From assembly GCA_016648135.1 (NCBI GenBank), contig JADDOH010007960.1, forward strand, positions 1-64,000: a DNA stretch of 64,000 bases, in the 5' to 3' direction. Shown here piece after piece: positions 1 through 10,210 of this stretch (position 1 is the first letter of the stretch; every line of letters begins with the position of its first letter). The stretch is from Agrypnia vestita (lineage: Eukaryota; Arthropoda; Insecta; Trichoptera; Phryganeidae). A program made the position numbers and the translations under genes. The notes under the pieces were generated by a model that saw only the letters and a list, made by a program, of their open reading frames with translations, was not told the origin of the DNA and ran no database searches.

Positions 1-816
1 TGAATCACTATTCGCTTCTCGACAGAGCGTTAGTCTACAGATAAATATAATGGAATTATAGTTAACTTTCCTATCTGCCTACGTTATCCGATTCCCGCGA
101 AACGAAAATAAATCATTATCAGCGCTCAGTTAAGGTCACCCCACTGGTATATAGTGTACGTTTTATCCGTGCTTCACGGCCAATTCTTATAAATTATTTA
201 TGGGCGTTTTCCTCGCGCGATCCCCCGATTAGACCTGCCTTCCTTAGTTTTGCTCAATATTCTGCCTCTCTGTTGCACGGGGATCCACTCGAGATGAAGA
301 TATACGGCTCTCAAACGGTTTCAAAACCCGAGCAAAAAAGTCAATAATTCAGAAACCTCGTGGAACTGTCAATATCATCGTCACCTTAGAGTAGACGTTA
401 ATCGGTTTTTTAACGGCTTAAACTGCAATAAACGCGACCTAAATCTCTGAAATCCATGTTCAGCTTTTTTATGTGAAGCACATGCGGACCGCTCGGACCG
501 CATCGATCGTCAACCATTTGTACCAAACGCGGCTTTACCACAAGATTAATATGTTTTATAAGAATTGAATATTAACTGCTCGTAACCTATATCCGATCAA
601 TCGCTACTAACTCCGTCCCAATACTAGCGTTTCATCATCCCCAAATTTTTGTAGCGCCAATACTCCGCCAGGTGGGTTTAGCTCAATTTTTTCCCGCGTA
701 GCATTTAAATCATCTTAGAGTTCAAAATAAAATAATAAAATAAAATAAAAAAAAAATCTATAGAAACAGGTGATTCATCACAAAGTTCTCTGCAAACTGC
801 CCATATCCTCTAGTGG
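1..816. other. No gene recognised; unique-looking AT-rich DNA
   Basis: I see no convincing reading frame, RNA gene or repeat edge in this stretch. A simple A-rich run of AATAA-type units lies at about 723-756. The only relation to neighbouring DNA is that the tandem repeat begins near 817. Confidence 0.5.
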
Positions 817-1417
817 CGCCTGTGTTTTCCAATAACAACTTTCCAGTCATGTATTTAACATAACGTCCTCCTTGTGTGTATGTGTGCTTTAATATCTGTC
901 ATCCAGTTAATGATTCCCAAAATAGTGTTTTCCTTGTATATATATTTCAATATCAGCACCTGTAAAACTGTATAGGATCCTAGAAACAAAAGGACTATTC
1001 CCTCTACGCCGAGCACATACAGGACATAAACCCCTTCAAACTAGTTCATCTACGCCGTACAGTGATATCACATGCAGACATAAACAATATAATTACAAGT
1101 ATGCTTGCGTCCCGCCGACTGGACGCCTGTGCTTTCCAATAACAACTTTCCAGTCATGTATTTAACATAACGTCCTCCTTGGGTGTATGTGTGCTTCAAT
1201 ATCTGTCATCCAGTTAATGGTTCCCAAAATAGTGTTTTCCTTGTATATATATTTCAATATCAGCACCTGTAAACCTGTATAGGATCCTAGAAACAAGAAG
1301 ACTATTCCCTCTACGCCAAGCACATACAGAACATAAGCCCTTTCAAACTAGTTCATCTACGCCGTACAGTGATATCACAAGCAGACATAAACAATACAAT
1401 TACAAGTATGCTTGCGT
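817..1417. repeat. 307-bp direct tandem duplication (2 copies)
   Basis: Two head-to-tail copies begin near 817 and 1124. Landmarks keep a constant offset of 307: the TGTG(T/C)TTTCC motif is at 821 and 1128, and ATGCTTGCGT is at 1101 and 1408. The copies differ by scattered substitutions only (roughly 96 percent identical by eye), so the duplication is fairly recent. No open frame runs through it. It may be part of a larger non-coding transposon or a local minisatellite. Confidence 0.9.
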
Positions 1418-1451
1418 TCTCCCCCACCTTGGTGGAAATATTCGCATTCGT

Positions 1452-2425
1452 ATTCACCGAATAGTAGGCCTGATATTCGTATTCGTGAAAGTAGTATTCG
1501 TTGCATCACTCTCAATAATAAAATCATATAGATAAATAATTACGGTAACTCATAAAAATATGATATTACTTATATTATACGAATAAAACAAAACAATCTG
1601 TCATATAAGTAAATAACGTGATCACGGAAGACCGAAGGTTAACTACCCCTGAACAAACCCTTTCCCCTGAATACGTACGTCTGATAATCACTATAAAATG
1701 CAACCATGTATTATTAAAAAAGCGTAGCAATATATCGAATTCACCGAATAGTAGGCCCGATATTCGTATTCGTGAAAGTAGTATTCGTTGCGTCACTCTC
1801 AATAATAAAATCATATAGATAAATAATTACGGTAACTCATTAAAATATGATATTACTTATATTAAACGAATAAAACAAAACAATCTATCATATAAGTAAA
1901 TAACGCGATTACGGAAGACCAAGGGTTAACTACCCCTGAACAAACCGCGAACTGCCCACAATCATGGAAAATGTTGTAGAAAACATTTCAAATATCTAAT
2001 ATTGAATGAATAAAAACATTGTCATATGAATAACTATCGCGGCTACGGAAGACCGAAGGCTAACTACCCCTGATCTAACCGCAAACGACCCACAATAATG
2101 GAATATGTTGTAAAAACCATTTCAAATATCTAATATTGAATGTATAAAAACATTGTCATATGAACAACTATCACGGCTACGGAAGACCGAAGGTCAACTA
2201 CCCCTGATCTAACCGCAAACGACCCACAATAATGGAATATGTTGAAAAAACATTTCAAATATCTAATATTGAATGAATAAAAACAATGTCATATGAATAA
2301 CTATCGCAATTAAGGAAGACCGAAGGTTAACTACCCCTGAACAAACCCTTCCCCATAAATACGTACGTCTGACAATCACTATAAAATGCACCATGCATTG
2401 TTAAAAGTCGTAGCAATATATCGAA
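1452..2425. repeat. Nested tandem repeat: 287-bp pair with an expanded 133/134-bp subrepeat
   Basis: Copy 1 spans about 1452-1738 and copy 2 starts at 1739 with the same ATTCACCGAATAGTAGGCC head. Copy 2 is interrupted after 1946 by three 133-134-bp units, then resumes at about 2338 with the copy-1 tail (ACGTACGTCTGA... to the GTAGCAATATATCGAA end near 2425). The shared GGAAGACC core sits at 1626, 1913, 2047, 2181 and 2314. Small frames inside are by-products of the repeat. Confidence 0.88.
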
Positions 2426-2569
2426 AGATAATTATTATTACAGTCATGTTTGAGTTCGATAGATGGCGGTAGTATAACAATTTTTATTCATATGCCAGGC
2501 TGACCTGTAAATAATATCTTGTATTCGAAGCAGAAAACCCTTTCTAGAATTAATAAATGCGGCTTAATC

Positions 2570-3921
2570 TAAATAGATACAATATATACAATTCGAAATA
2601 CGTCTTTATAAGAACTTGATAGGAACAAATCGTGTTTAAAACGATTGCCCAATGATATGCAATACAAACATGTACCTTGTCCAATAATCTCACATCCGTG
2701 TTTTAATAAAATAAATATAAAATCCAGATTCATTTTTAAAATATATTATTTGTAGGAAACTTCTCGCACGATCTGAATTTATATCACACTGACAATCGAG
2801 ATATCAAAACCACATAAATACTCCGATCTCAATTATCCCCAAAATAATACAAATCATATAGAAATCCGTGTATTCAATCGCCAGTATAGATAACATAGCA
2901 TTCTTTTGCATAAAGATACATCCGCCCTGAAGAATCTCTCGTACATTCCGAACCTCGCGACATTAAATATACATAATTATTCTGAATTTCAAATCCCACA
3001 AACAAACACGAAACACTTCCTCTCTCAAAACGAGCAAATACCACCGCCTGTGCAGCCTTTCGCTTTCCTTCCATCGAGAATGCCGCTCGTTAGTACAAAA
3101 TTTCCGCGATCCTTAGCTGAAGACCGGCTGTATCTAAATTAATTATTTCTATACAATATATACAATTCGAAACACGTCTTTATAAGAACTTGATAGGAAC
3201 AAATCGTGTTTAAAACGATTGCCTAATGATACGCAATACAAACATGTAACGAGTTCAAATAAACCACACATTCATGTTTTAATAAAATAAATATAAAATC
3301 CAGATGCATTTTTAAAATATATTATTTGGAGGAAATTTCTCGTACGATTTGAATTTATATCACGCTTACAATCGTGATATCAAAAACACATAATTAAATT
3401 CTCGTACTAATTGAAACAAGATCAGACAAGCAACCGCGACATTGAATACGCACAACTCCTCCGAATCTCACTTACCTACTCCCTAAATAATACAGCCCGA
3501 TAGTAAAAATAATTAACCGTAATAGAAAATATAAATGTGTTCCCCAGCTGAAGACCGGCTGTATCTAAATTAATTATTTCTATACAATATGTACGATTCG
3601 AAATACGTTTTTATAAGAACTTGATAGGAATAAATCGTGTTTAAAACGATTGCCCAATGATACGCAATACAAACATGTACCTTGCCCAATAACCTCACAT
3701 CCGTGTTTTAATAAAATAAATATAAAATCCAGATGCATTTTTAAAATATATTATTTGTAGGAAATTTCTCGTACGATCTGAACCCATATCACACTGACAA
3801 TCGTGATATCAAAACCCCATAAATACTCCGATCCCAATTATTCCCAAAACAATACAAATCATATAGAAATCCGTGTTTTCAGTCGGCAGCACAGATAACA
3901 TAAAATTCCTTTGCATATTTG
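2570..3921. repeat. Three direct copies of a ~330-bp repeat with variable spacers
   Basis: Copies begin near 2575, 3151 and 3571. They share the run from ATTCGAAATACGT through AACTTGATAGGAA, TTTAAAACGATTGCC and AATATATTATTTG to CAATCGTGATATCAAAA. Offsets between the same landmark are 574 and 431, so spacers differ. Copies 2 and 3 also share a leading AGCTGAAGACCGGCTGTATC block (about 3114 and 3546). Copy 1 and copy 3 share the longer tail ending at about 2910 and 3921; copy 2 is cut short near 3400. No coding potential was seen. Confidence 0.88.
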
Positions 3922-4561
3922 AAAGTTACATAAGTATTATGAAAGAACGCCCGCTGTATTATCACAGCCGCAAAACTATGAATTACCATTTATTAAATCT
4001 GATGAGTATAGATGAGATAGTAATATAAGGTTCCGAATATAATACACATAAAAGGCAATAGAAACAAATAATATTGGAAATGCTTATCTGTTCACTGTTC
4101 CAATTCTCCTTTGAATTATTATCAACCTCCGGCTTTTCCTCGGTCCAGTTAAATTATCTTCCTTATTTCGGACTCTCCTCGACAAAGCCTCGGCCGACCT
4201 CCAAGCTGAAAACTCAAGTGCCGCTCTCTAATTTGTATCGCCTAAAAATAGTCCCTATCTCCCGCCATCTTTGATTCCAACTTGCGTGTAAAAGTCAAAG
4301 TCCAACATCTAAGGACGCGTTTCATTGGCCAGATTCGTTACGCGGACAACCGCTTTTGATTGGATCGCTTCGCCAAACTAAAATAACATAAAGCCTGCTT
4401 TACACGCCCGCGTGCAGAAATAATAAAGGCTAATAAGAAATAATAAAGGCCCGCACCTACTTATCCGGCAAATATTTAATTATAGTGTATTTATGAATTG
4501 TGGGGCTTCTCCTTATCATGAGCTTTTAGCAGATAGATATTTTCGTATAAGTTTTCAGCAA
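3922..4561. other. No gene recognised; region abutting the truncated retrotransposon
   Basis: The stretch has two CCAAT-like sequences (about 4323 and 4357) and a short direct duplication of AATAATAAAGGC around 4420-4451, which supplies two AATAAA-type signals on the plus strand. A 66-residue plus-strand frame (4074-4274) has no recognisable domain and I do not call it a gene. The retrotransposon pol frame ends at 4562, with no 3' LTR beyond it. Confidence 0.45.
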
Positions 4562-6772
4562 TTATTTGAATAGGCCAATATCGTTACAGCACGTCTTTAA
4601 CACTCCCGGGTGACAGTTATGGTAGTGACACTCACGTATCAGTTCTGTATTTTTGTCTGAAGGTACGACTATCTTCCACGGGGACCTACCGGGCCCGTTT
4701 CTCCCGTCGGTCGGCGCCTTGCTATATCGATAAAGATGGTGTTCGCCCAGCATGAAGTTTGGGACGGAATCGGGCCGTTCGTCGCACTGTCGGCGCAGCC
4801 GTAGGTAGGCTGCGTCGGTAGTATCATCGTAGGAGGAGGCTAGCTCCAGGCTGCCTATCTCGATACGGCTGAGTCCGTCAGCTAGGTGGTTTTCGCACCC
4901 CTTTTTGTATTTAAAGGTGAAGTCATATTGGCTTAGGCGACAGGCCCAGCGGCTCAGGCGTCCGCCTGGAGACGATAATGTTGATAGGTATTTGAGACAT
5001 CCGTGATCACTAATCAGTGTAAAGTGTGTCCCCTCCACATAACTGCGGAAGTGATGGACCGAGTCCACGAGTGCCAACAGCTCTCTTTCGGTGACGCTGT
5101 ACGATCTTTCAGGCTGGGTGAGCTTTCGAGAATAGCATGCTATAATATGTTCCGATTTGTCAGGCATTTTTTGTGAGAGGAAGCTCCCTATGCTTATTGC
5201 ACTAGCATCGCATGTTAGGACATACTCGTGATCATGGGACGGAGGCTTCAATATGGGCGCCATCACCATAGCTCTTTTAAGGGCGACGAATGCCTCCTCG
5301 GCCTCTTCGCTCCAAACAAACCTCTTTCCGAGAAACTTGGAGCTGGTCAGCCGACATAAGGGGCTGGCAATTTTTGAGAAGTTCTGTATGAATCTTCGGT
5401 AATATGACAATGTGGCGATGAAGGCCCTAGTTTGCTTTACCGTCGTCGGCCTCGGATAGTTGACCATCGCCGAGATTTTGTCAGGATCGGTACGTATCCC
5501 CTCTCTGTCTATAACATGTCCCAGATACTTAAGAGAGTCCTTGCAGAAGTTGCATTTGCTCAGTTTTATAGTTAGCCCAGCCTCTTTCAGTCGAGAAGCT
5601 ACTTTTCGTAGTAAGGAGACGTGCGAATCAAAATCCTCGCTACACACCAGTATGTCGTCCATATATGTGGATACATTTGGGCCCAAGTCGGAGAAACAAG
5701 AATCCATCAGTCTCTGTAGCTCGGCTGGTATGTTTTTCAATCCAAACGGGCATACCTTGAACTGGAATTGACCGCGACCCTCTACGAAGAAGGCGGTCTT
5801 TTCGCGACTTCCGGCGGCTAGAGGGATTTGCCAGAATCCGGAGCTTAGGTCTAGGGTGGTGAGATACTTGGTGTTTCTTAAGTTTTCAAGAGTTCGATTG
5901 ATATTGGGCAGCCGGTATGAGTCTGACTTGGTGACGTCGTTCAATTTCCTTGGGTCTAGGACAAAGCGTGCTGACCCGTCCTTTTTTGGTACGATAAATA
6001 CGTTGTTGAGCCACCCGCTCCGGGCTGGTTCTATTACGTCTAGGGCCATCATAGTATCCAATTCCTGGATCAACTGTTGACGCCTGACGTGTGATACGGG
6101 ATAGGTTCTTTGTTTAACCGGAGGGTGGTCTCCGGTGTCGATCACATGTGAGACCAAACGGGTTCTCCCGAGGCCTACTTTTTCAAAGGAGATATCTGTG
6201 AAGTCGCTCTTGACTGAATCTAGCCGAATTCTTTGCTCAGAGGTGAGTTCGTCGATAGATATCAGGCAGGCGGGAGGTGTGGTGCGGTCGCTAACGGCGG
6301 TAGGTTCCGTAGCCGCTAGGGCGATACGGGCCTTTCCGTTAGGAAATAGGCTGGGGGCTAGGCCGGAGATTCGCAAGAACGGGGCTCCCAGAATGATGCA
6401 GTCGGAGAGTGACGGTACCACGACGAAGTTAACCTGAACGAGCCGTTGGTCAAAACGCACGGGCAGGGTGATAGTGCCGCTGGAAAATAGCGGAGAGTCG
6501 TCCAGCGTTCGCACCGAAATGCCAGTGGGTCGGATCCTATAGCCGAGGTCGACGAATGATTCATATAACGTACCACCCAGGATATTCGCGCCGGCACCAG
6601 AGTCGAGTAGGGCTCTGAACGAGATTTGATGTATTTTAAAAGAAAGAAACGGCCTGTTGTCCAGTTCGTTGGACATCGGGGCTGTATTTAAATGGTAGGT
6701 GGTCTTGAACAGTCTGATTGAGGCCAGCCAATCAATCCATTCCTTCGAGCGGTATGGAGATTGGCTGGACAT
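4562..6772 (-). CDS. pol: Pol polyprotein of gypsy-type retrotransposon (protease-RT-RNase H, integrase truncated)
   Basis: This 736-residue frame would process Gag-Pol and copy element RNA into DNA inside virus-like particles. Visible in order: an aspartic protease active site DSGA at residues 57-60 with the later IILG at about 126-129; reverse transcriptase from about 220 to 430, with LDLSSGFWQIPL near 307-318, the FGLKN motif near 343 and the catalytic YMDD at 370-373; RNase H from about 515 to 635 with CDAS (Asp522), TERELLAL (Glu562/564), SDH (Asp589) and ADGLSR (Asp632); and an integrase zinc-finger start HYHNCHPG at 716-723. The protein then ends after 13 residues, whereas family members carry several hundred more integrase residues. 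The ATG at 6772 overlaps the gag stop as TAATG, but ribosomal frameshifting just upstream is the likelier entry. It is a truncated gene, not a host gene. Confidence 0.93.
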   Translation of the reverse strand: MSSQSPYRSKEWIDWLASIRLFKTTYHLNTAPMSNELDNRPFLSFKIHQISFRALLDSGAGANILGGTLYESFVDLGYRIRPTGISVRTLDDSPLFSSGTITLPVRFDQRLVQVNFVVVPSLSDCIILGAPFLRISGLAPSLFPNGKARIALAATEPTAVSDRTTPPACLISIDELTSEQRIRLDSVKSDFTDISFEKVGLGRTRLVSHVIDTGDHPPVKQRTYPVSHVRRQQLIQELDTMMALDVIEPARSGWLNNVFIVPKKDGSARFVLDPRKLNDVTKSDSYRLPNINRTLENLRNTKYLTTLDLSSGFWQIPLAAGSREKTAFFVEGRGQFQFKVCPFGLKNIPAELQRLMDSCFSDLGPNVSTYMDDILVCSEDFDSHVSLLRKVASRLKEAGLTIKLSKCNFCKDSLKYLGHVIDREGIRTDPDKISAMVNYPRPTTVKQTRAFIATLSYYRRFIQNFSKIASPLCRLTSSKFLGKRFVWSEEAEEAFVALKRAMVMAPILKPPSHDHEYVLTCDASAISIGSFLSQKMPDKSEHIIACYSRKLTQPERSYSVTERELLALVDSVHHFRSYVEGTHFTLISDHGCLKYLSTLSSPGGRLSRWACRLSQYDFTFKYKKGCENHLADGLSRIEIGSLELASSYDDTTDAAYLRLRRQCDERPDSVPNFMLGEHHLYRYSKAPTDGRNGPGRSPWKIVVPSDKNTELIRECHYHNCHPGVLKTCCNDIGLFK

Positions 6773-7902
6773 TAGTTTTTTGAGTTGTATGGAAAGTTAG
6801 GTGGTGGTCTCGATACATCGGGGAAGGGAACCACCGAATTCGGGCGCTTACTGGGCTGTATGCCTTCACTTTTTATTTGTAAGCGCGGCGACCGTCTTGG
6901 CGGCGGTGCCTGACCGGCTGCCCTTCGTCGCCGGGGACACTCTCTAGAAAAATGGTTTCGCTCGTTGCAATTAAAGCAGCGCGGAGATCTCGATTTAATA
7001 GGGGCCGACGCAATTGCTCTTGGGTTAGGGGCCTTGCGCGGAGGCTGTCCGAGAGGACCTTTTAACGAAGGAGAGTCTAGTCGTTCGAACGCGGAACATA
7101 GTGACTCTAGGGCGGCCACCGACGTGGGTCGCGAACTGACTAGGCCTGCTGCGAACCTCGGGAGCAGTCCACGGCCGAAGACCTGAAGGAGTTCTTCCTC
7201 TGACAGAGGAGTGTCAACGATGTGGTTTAGTGTTAAGATTCTAGTCACATAATCCGCGGCTGTTTCGGAATCGGATTGTTTCGATGTCCATATTTCGAGT
7301 TTCTTGTCGACCGAATAATCCGGCCGCTCGAATCTATGGAGGAGAGATGATTTGAACTGGTTCCAAGATAGGTCTGCTCGAATAGTAGCCCTATAGAAAA
7401 TTAACGCCCTATCCTTTAAAAATTCTGGAAGGACATGAGTCAGCTGTTGGACGGGATAGCAGCGCGCGCGCGCTATTTCCTCTAGGCGAATTAAAAATTC
7501 GCGCGCGTCGCCGGTGCCAGAATAAGGAGTGACTGGCCAGGAGCCAAAGTTGACATTTGGAATACTTAATCGCGCTTCTGGTTGTAATAATGAGGGTGCC
7601 TGGGTAGCGGTTGTAGTAGATTCGGTTACTGTCAAAGGTGTATCCGTTGTTAGTTCAGGCGCCATAGACAGGTCCTCGTACGCATGGGCATGGGCGATTG
7701 GAGCCACATGTGGTTGCGTGCAGGATTCGTTGTGTAGTCTGGCTTGCTCGCGCAATGCGGCCAAGCCAGATAATGGGGTTATTCCTTGCTCGCGAAGAGC
7801 CTTTCTTAACGTGTGTAAACGAGCAGTTTGGTAATTAGGAATGCTAGAAAGGGTTTCCATGGTAAGGTTAGTGGTGAACTTGAGTAATATTTGTAATTGC
7901 AA
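6772..7902 (-). CDS. gag: Gag structural polyprotein of gypsy-type retrotransposon
   Basis: The 376-residue frame encodes the particle protein that packages element RNA. A CCHC zinc knuckle is present at residues 309-322 (Cys309, Cys312, His317, Cys322, spacing C-X2-C-X4-H-X4-C), followed by a basic, proline-rich tail (PRRRR, PPPRRSPR) suited to nucleic-acid binding. The central part, about residues 115-280, resembles the retrotransposon Gag capsid region by its pattern (a PYSGTGDAREFLIRLEE-type start, then FKSSLLHRF and DYVTRIL segments). The stop codon TAA at 6774-6772 overlaps the pol ATG by one base. A second in-frame Met at residue 15 is an alternative start; I kept the upstream one because nothing separates them. 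The frame is intact. Confidence 0.9.
   Translation of the reverse strand: MQLQILLKFTTNLTMETLSSIPNYQTARLHTLRKALREQGITPLSGLAALREQARLHNESCTQPHVAPIAHAHAYEDLSMAPELTTDTPLTVTESTTTATQAPSLLQPEARLSIPNVNFGSWPVTPYSGTGDAREFLIRLEEIARARCYPVQQLTHVLPEFLKDRALIFYRATIRADLSWNQFKSSLLHRFERPDYSVDKKLEIWTSKQSDSETAADYVTRILTLNHIVDTPLSEEELLQVFGRGLLPRFAAGLVSSRPTSVAALESLCSAFERLDSPSLKGPLGQPPRKAPNPRAIASAPIKSRSPRCFNCNERNHFSRECPRRRRAAGQAPPPRRSPRLQIKSEGIQPSKRPNSVVPFPDVSRPPPNFPYNSKN
6775..6781 (-). promoter_or_regulatory. -1 ribosomal frameshift heptamer A AAA AAC at the gag/pol junction
   Basis: In the gag frame the last codons read TCA AAA AAC TAA. The seven bases A-AAA-AAC fit the X XXY YYZ slippery consensus exactly in phase. 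Slipping back one base places ribosomes in the pol frame, which is open through the site. The heptamer is immediately followed by the gag stop. I cannot test here for a downstream stimulatory pseudoknot. Confidence 0.8.
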
Positions 7903-8271
7903 GCAGCCGAGTTATTGATTTAGAAAATGAAATTTGAATTACGATGATAGCTAGGCGTTTCAAAACTTTTGAGCCCGAGTGTACTCGATGTGGTCCAAAA
8001 CTTATGAGTCGTACAGTGGGCGTTTTTTGTAAACGGGGAATGGCGCGAATTATTTCGGTAATTAATGGCGATTATATTTACGCGGTACGACAGTCTTAGG
8101 TTGTGGGAGGAAAGTGGAACAGTTTTTTACAACAAATGCTAGAGTTGTAAAAAATAGAGAATACAAGATTACATAAAAGAGTGTGTACTGATTGACATTA
8201 TATTTTACTTTATCTATACAATGTGTAACCATTTTTTGACCAATCTGAAATCTGTAAGGGGTGGCCCATGA

Positions 8272-8282
8272 GTTGGGCGCCA
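8272..8282 (-). promoter_or_regulatory. Probable primer-binding site (tRNA-Lys-like)
   Basis: The minus strand reads TGGCGCCCAAC, the start of a PBS complementary to the 3' end of tRNA-Lys species. It follows directly on an ...ACA end expected for an LTR and lies ~370 bp before gag. The match covers 11 bases; beyond that it weakens. Confidence 0.6.
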
Positions 8283-8500
8283 TGTGTAATGTCGAATTTA
8301 CCAATAAACCCCTGAACGCGGTTGCCGAGAACGTACTTGTTCTCTCATATGCAGAATTTCTTCTACACGATCTAACTGACCAACCAACGCTCAGGGTTAT
8401 CTTACCAGGATTCTAAGCTTCAGTGGTTGTGGTCCATTCCCTTTACTTTCTTTCAGATTGGTTGGGGAATAGTATGGAGAAAGTAAAATAAAAAAACAGG
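8283..8500 (-). repeat. Probable 5' LTR of the gypsy-type element
   Basis: On the minus strand the segment ends ...TTACACA just before the primer site, as an LTR should, and would begin with TG near 8497 (TGTTTTTTTATTTT) or 8514. With no 3' LTR for comparison the outer edge is uncertain. Confidence 0.45.
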
Positions 8501-9630
8501 GCCTGTATGGTTTTACATGAGGTTTATTACAATGAGATGGTATCCAGTCAATTCAGTACACAGAGAATAGTTCATAAGGCACAAATTCTACAGTATGTTA
8601 TACAATTTATAAACGTGGTTTCATACGGGACAATGAAATACAATAGTAAAAGGTTTAAGAAAAACACAGCGCCGAATTTTCAAGTATGACCCTGGTGGCT
8701 ACTAAAGTCAAAATTGATGCTCCTTTATAATTTTATATATAAATAAAAATATTTGTTTATTACCAAATGGAGGTTGAGTGGGAGCTCTCATAAGGAGATT
8801 AAGTATAAATACAAACAAACTCTTGAACCTCTTCTAAGGTTTTTTGTTCTTTAAGATGTTTTTAACCTGATCACTATAACGAAATTTAATCTCAGTCGGG
8901 TCCACTACAGAATATTAATTTACATATAGTTAAGCTTCCAGAGGTCGGCCCAGTAGAGGCTCACGGGATGTATGGATAAATATGAACAGGGATTGGAACA
9001 GACTTTATGTTTCCTATTTTTAAAGTTACATCACTTGAGTTCGATTAATGTCACTTGGTTATCCTTTTGATAACTTTTTGTAAATAGTTTGCGAATGTTA
9101 GAGATTAGCCATAATTGGCTCCTGTAAATTATGTATAGATATAAACAAACACTCGAAACCTGTAATTTTTTCTTCGGAGTATGGAGTGGATCGACCACCT
9201 TTAGTAAGGGTGGCAGCCCTGACCAGCTGTAGGAGGCGGCGGACGGTTGTCTTCCGTCAGCTGATCGGTCGGAATGCCCGAGCGGAGGGGCCGAAGTTGA
9301 TGACGATTTTAATGAAGAAGACGCCAATGACGGCTGAATCTTATGAAGTCCAAGAGCACGGTATTTTTATTAAAAGTTAAAAGAACAGGCGTTGTTTAAT
9401 AGGGCACGAAAACGATTGTTTTTATTATACCCCTTGTTGGCGGGGAATGTTCATGACGCCAATAGTAATGTATTATATTTTTAGAAAAGGGCGCTCGAGG
9501 CGCTTGCGATGAACTTTTTTAACTTTTTGTCTACTTCACCCTTAGTCGTTTATAAAACATAGAGAACGATTATTATTATATATTTATTGCGAGACCGACA
9601 TTGTCTCACACGACGAACTCGTTACTATAT
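8501..9630. other. Uncharacterised repeat-like region, no gene recognised
   Basis: Two diverged copies of an (A)TA-AACAAAC(A/T)CT-GAACCT motif lie near 8803 and 9136, hinting at an old ~330-bp duplication. A GC-richer patch at about 9170-9320 is open for 98 codons on the minus strand (9031-9327), but the protein is Ser/Pro-rich with no domain I can name. It could be remains of another element next to the gypsy insertion. Confidence 0.4.
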
Positions 9631-9750
9631 GCGTTTAAACTAGTTGAACACACTGTTTAACTTTATAACACGGCGGGAAGTATATTATTTGCGTTTAAAT
9701 CATTTGAACACAGGGTTTAGCTTCGTAACACGGCGAGAGGTATGTTGTTG
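9631..9750. repeat. 60-bp tandem duplication
   Basis: GCGTTTAAA occurs at 9631 and 9691. It is followed in both copies by a TTGAACACA(C/G) segment, then GTTTA(A/G)CTT, then AACACGGCG. The two units differ at about one base in six. Confidence 0.85.
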
Positions 9751-9839
9751 GCTCACATTCGAAAAACAACAACAAACAATTCCGACACCGTAACTTTTAT
9801 GCAAATGGCGACTGTAATTTGCTTAGGGCGGGCGGCGTA

Positions 9840-10145
9840 GCTGACGCACCTCAGAGCTCGGTTCCCGGATGATGACTGGTGATGACTGGCTTGCCGGGCG
9901 CGCGGCTATGCTATATTACGACGGAAGGCTAGCGGAAGACGGTGCGGGGGGGTCACGCGCCGGTACAGTCGCTCCAAGAGTATGGCAGCGCGGCCCGCCG
10001 TGGCACGCCTTCCGTCTCCTGCTCGGAGGCCCCGCGAGGGCGGTTGACAGGGATACTATCATAGTGTGTGTGACTCGTAAGCCTGTGTGTATAACCTTCG
10101 CGCCTTGGCTCCGGCCGCTTTGCTCGGCGTGTGCGATTTCGTTTA
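9840..10145. other. GC-rich block in AT-rich surroundings
   Basis: About 300 bp with a GC share well above the flanks, many CpGs, and frames open on both strands (163 codons plus, 78 codons minus). Neither translation contains a motif I recognise; the plus-strand frame loses its GC-rich character after the block, so I do not call a gene. It could be the promoter or leader part of a transposon, or a CpG-rich regulatory patch. Confidence 0.4.
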
Positions 10146-10210
10146 TTTTCATGGTTACGACGGAATATGTAATATTTACTTATTTATATTTATTTTGTTA
10201 CGACAGAATA

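Larger units (their letters stand above)
4562..8500 (-). mobile_element. Ty3/gypsy-type LTR retrotransposon, 3'-truncated
   Basis: Read on the minus strand, the order is probable 5' LTR (about 8500-8283), primer site (8282-8272), ~370-bp leader, gag (7902-6772), and pol (6772-4562) with protease, reverse transcriptase, RNase H and the start of the integrase zinc finger. This order is that of Ty3/gypsy (Metaviridae) elements. The element stops within the integrase N-terminus, and neither the integrase core nor a matching 3' LTR was found down to position 1. It therefore cannot integrate by itself. Both frames are otherwise free of stops, so the loss is recent compared with most transposon debris here. 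Confidence 0.9.

Noticed and set aside
1575..1818. Overlapping small frames on both strands in the nested repeat
   Set aside because: Arise from the repeat unit; no coding signal and not preserved between copies.
5460..6597. Several 70-100-codon frames opposite or alongside pol
   Set aside because: Shadows of the retrotransposon pol gene.
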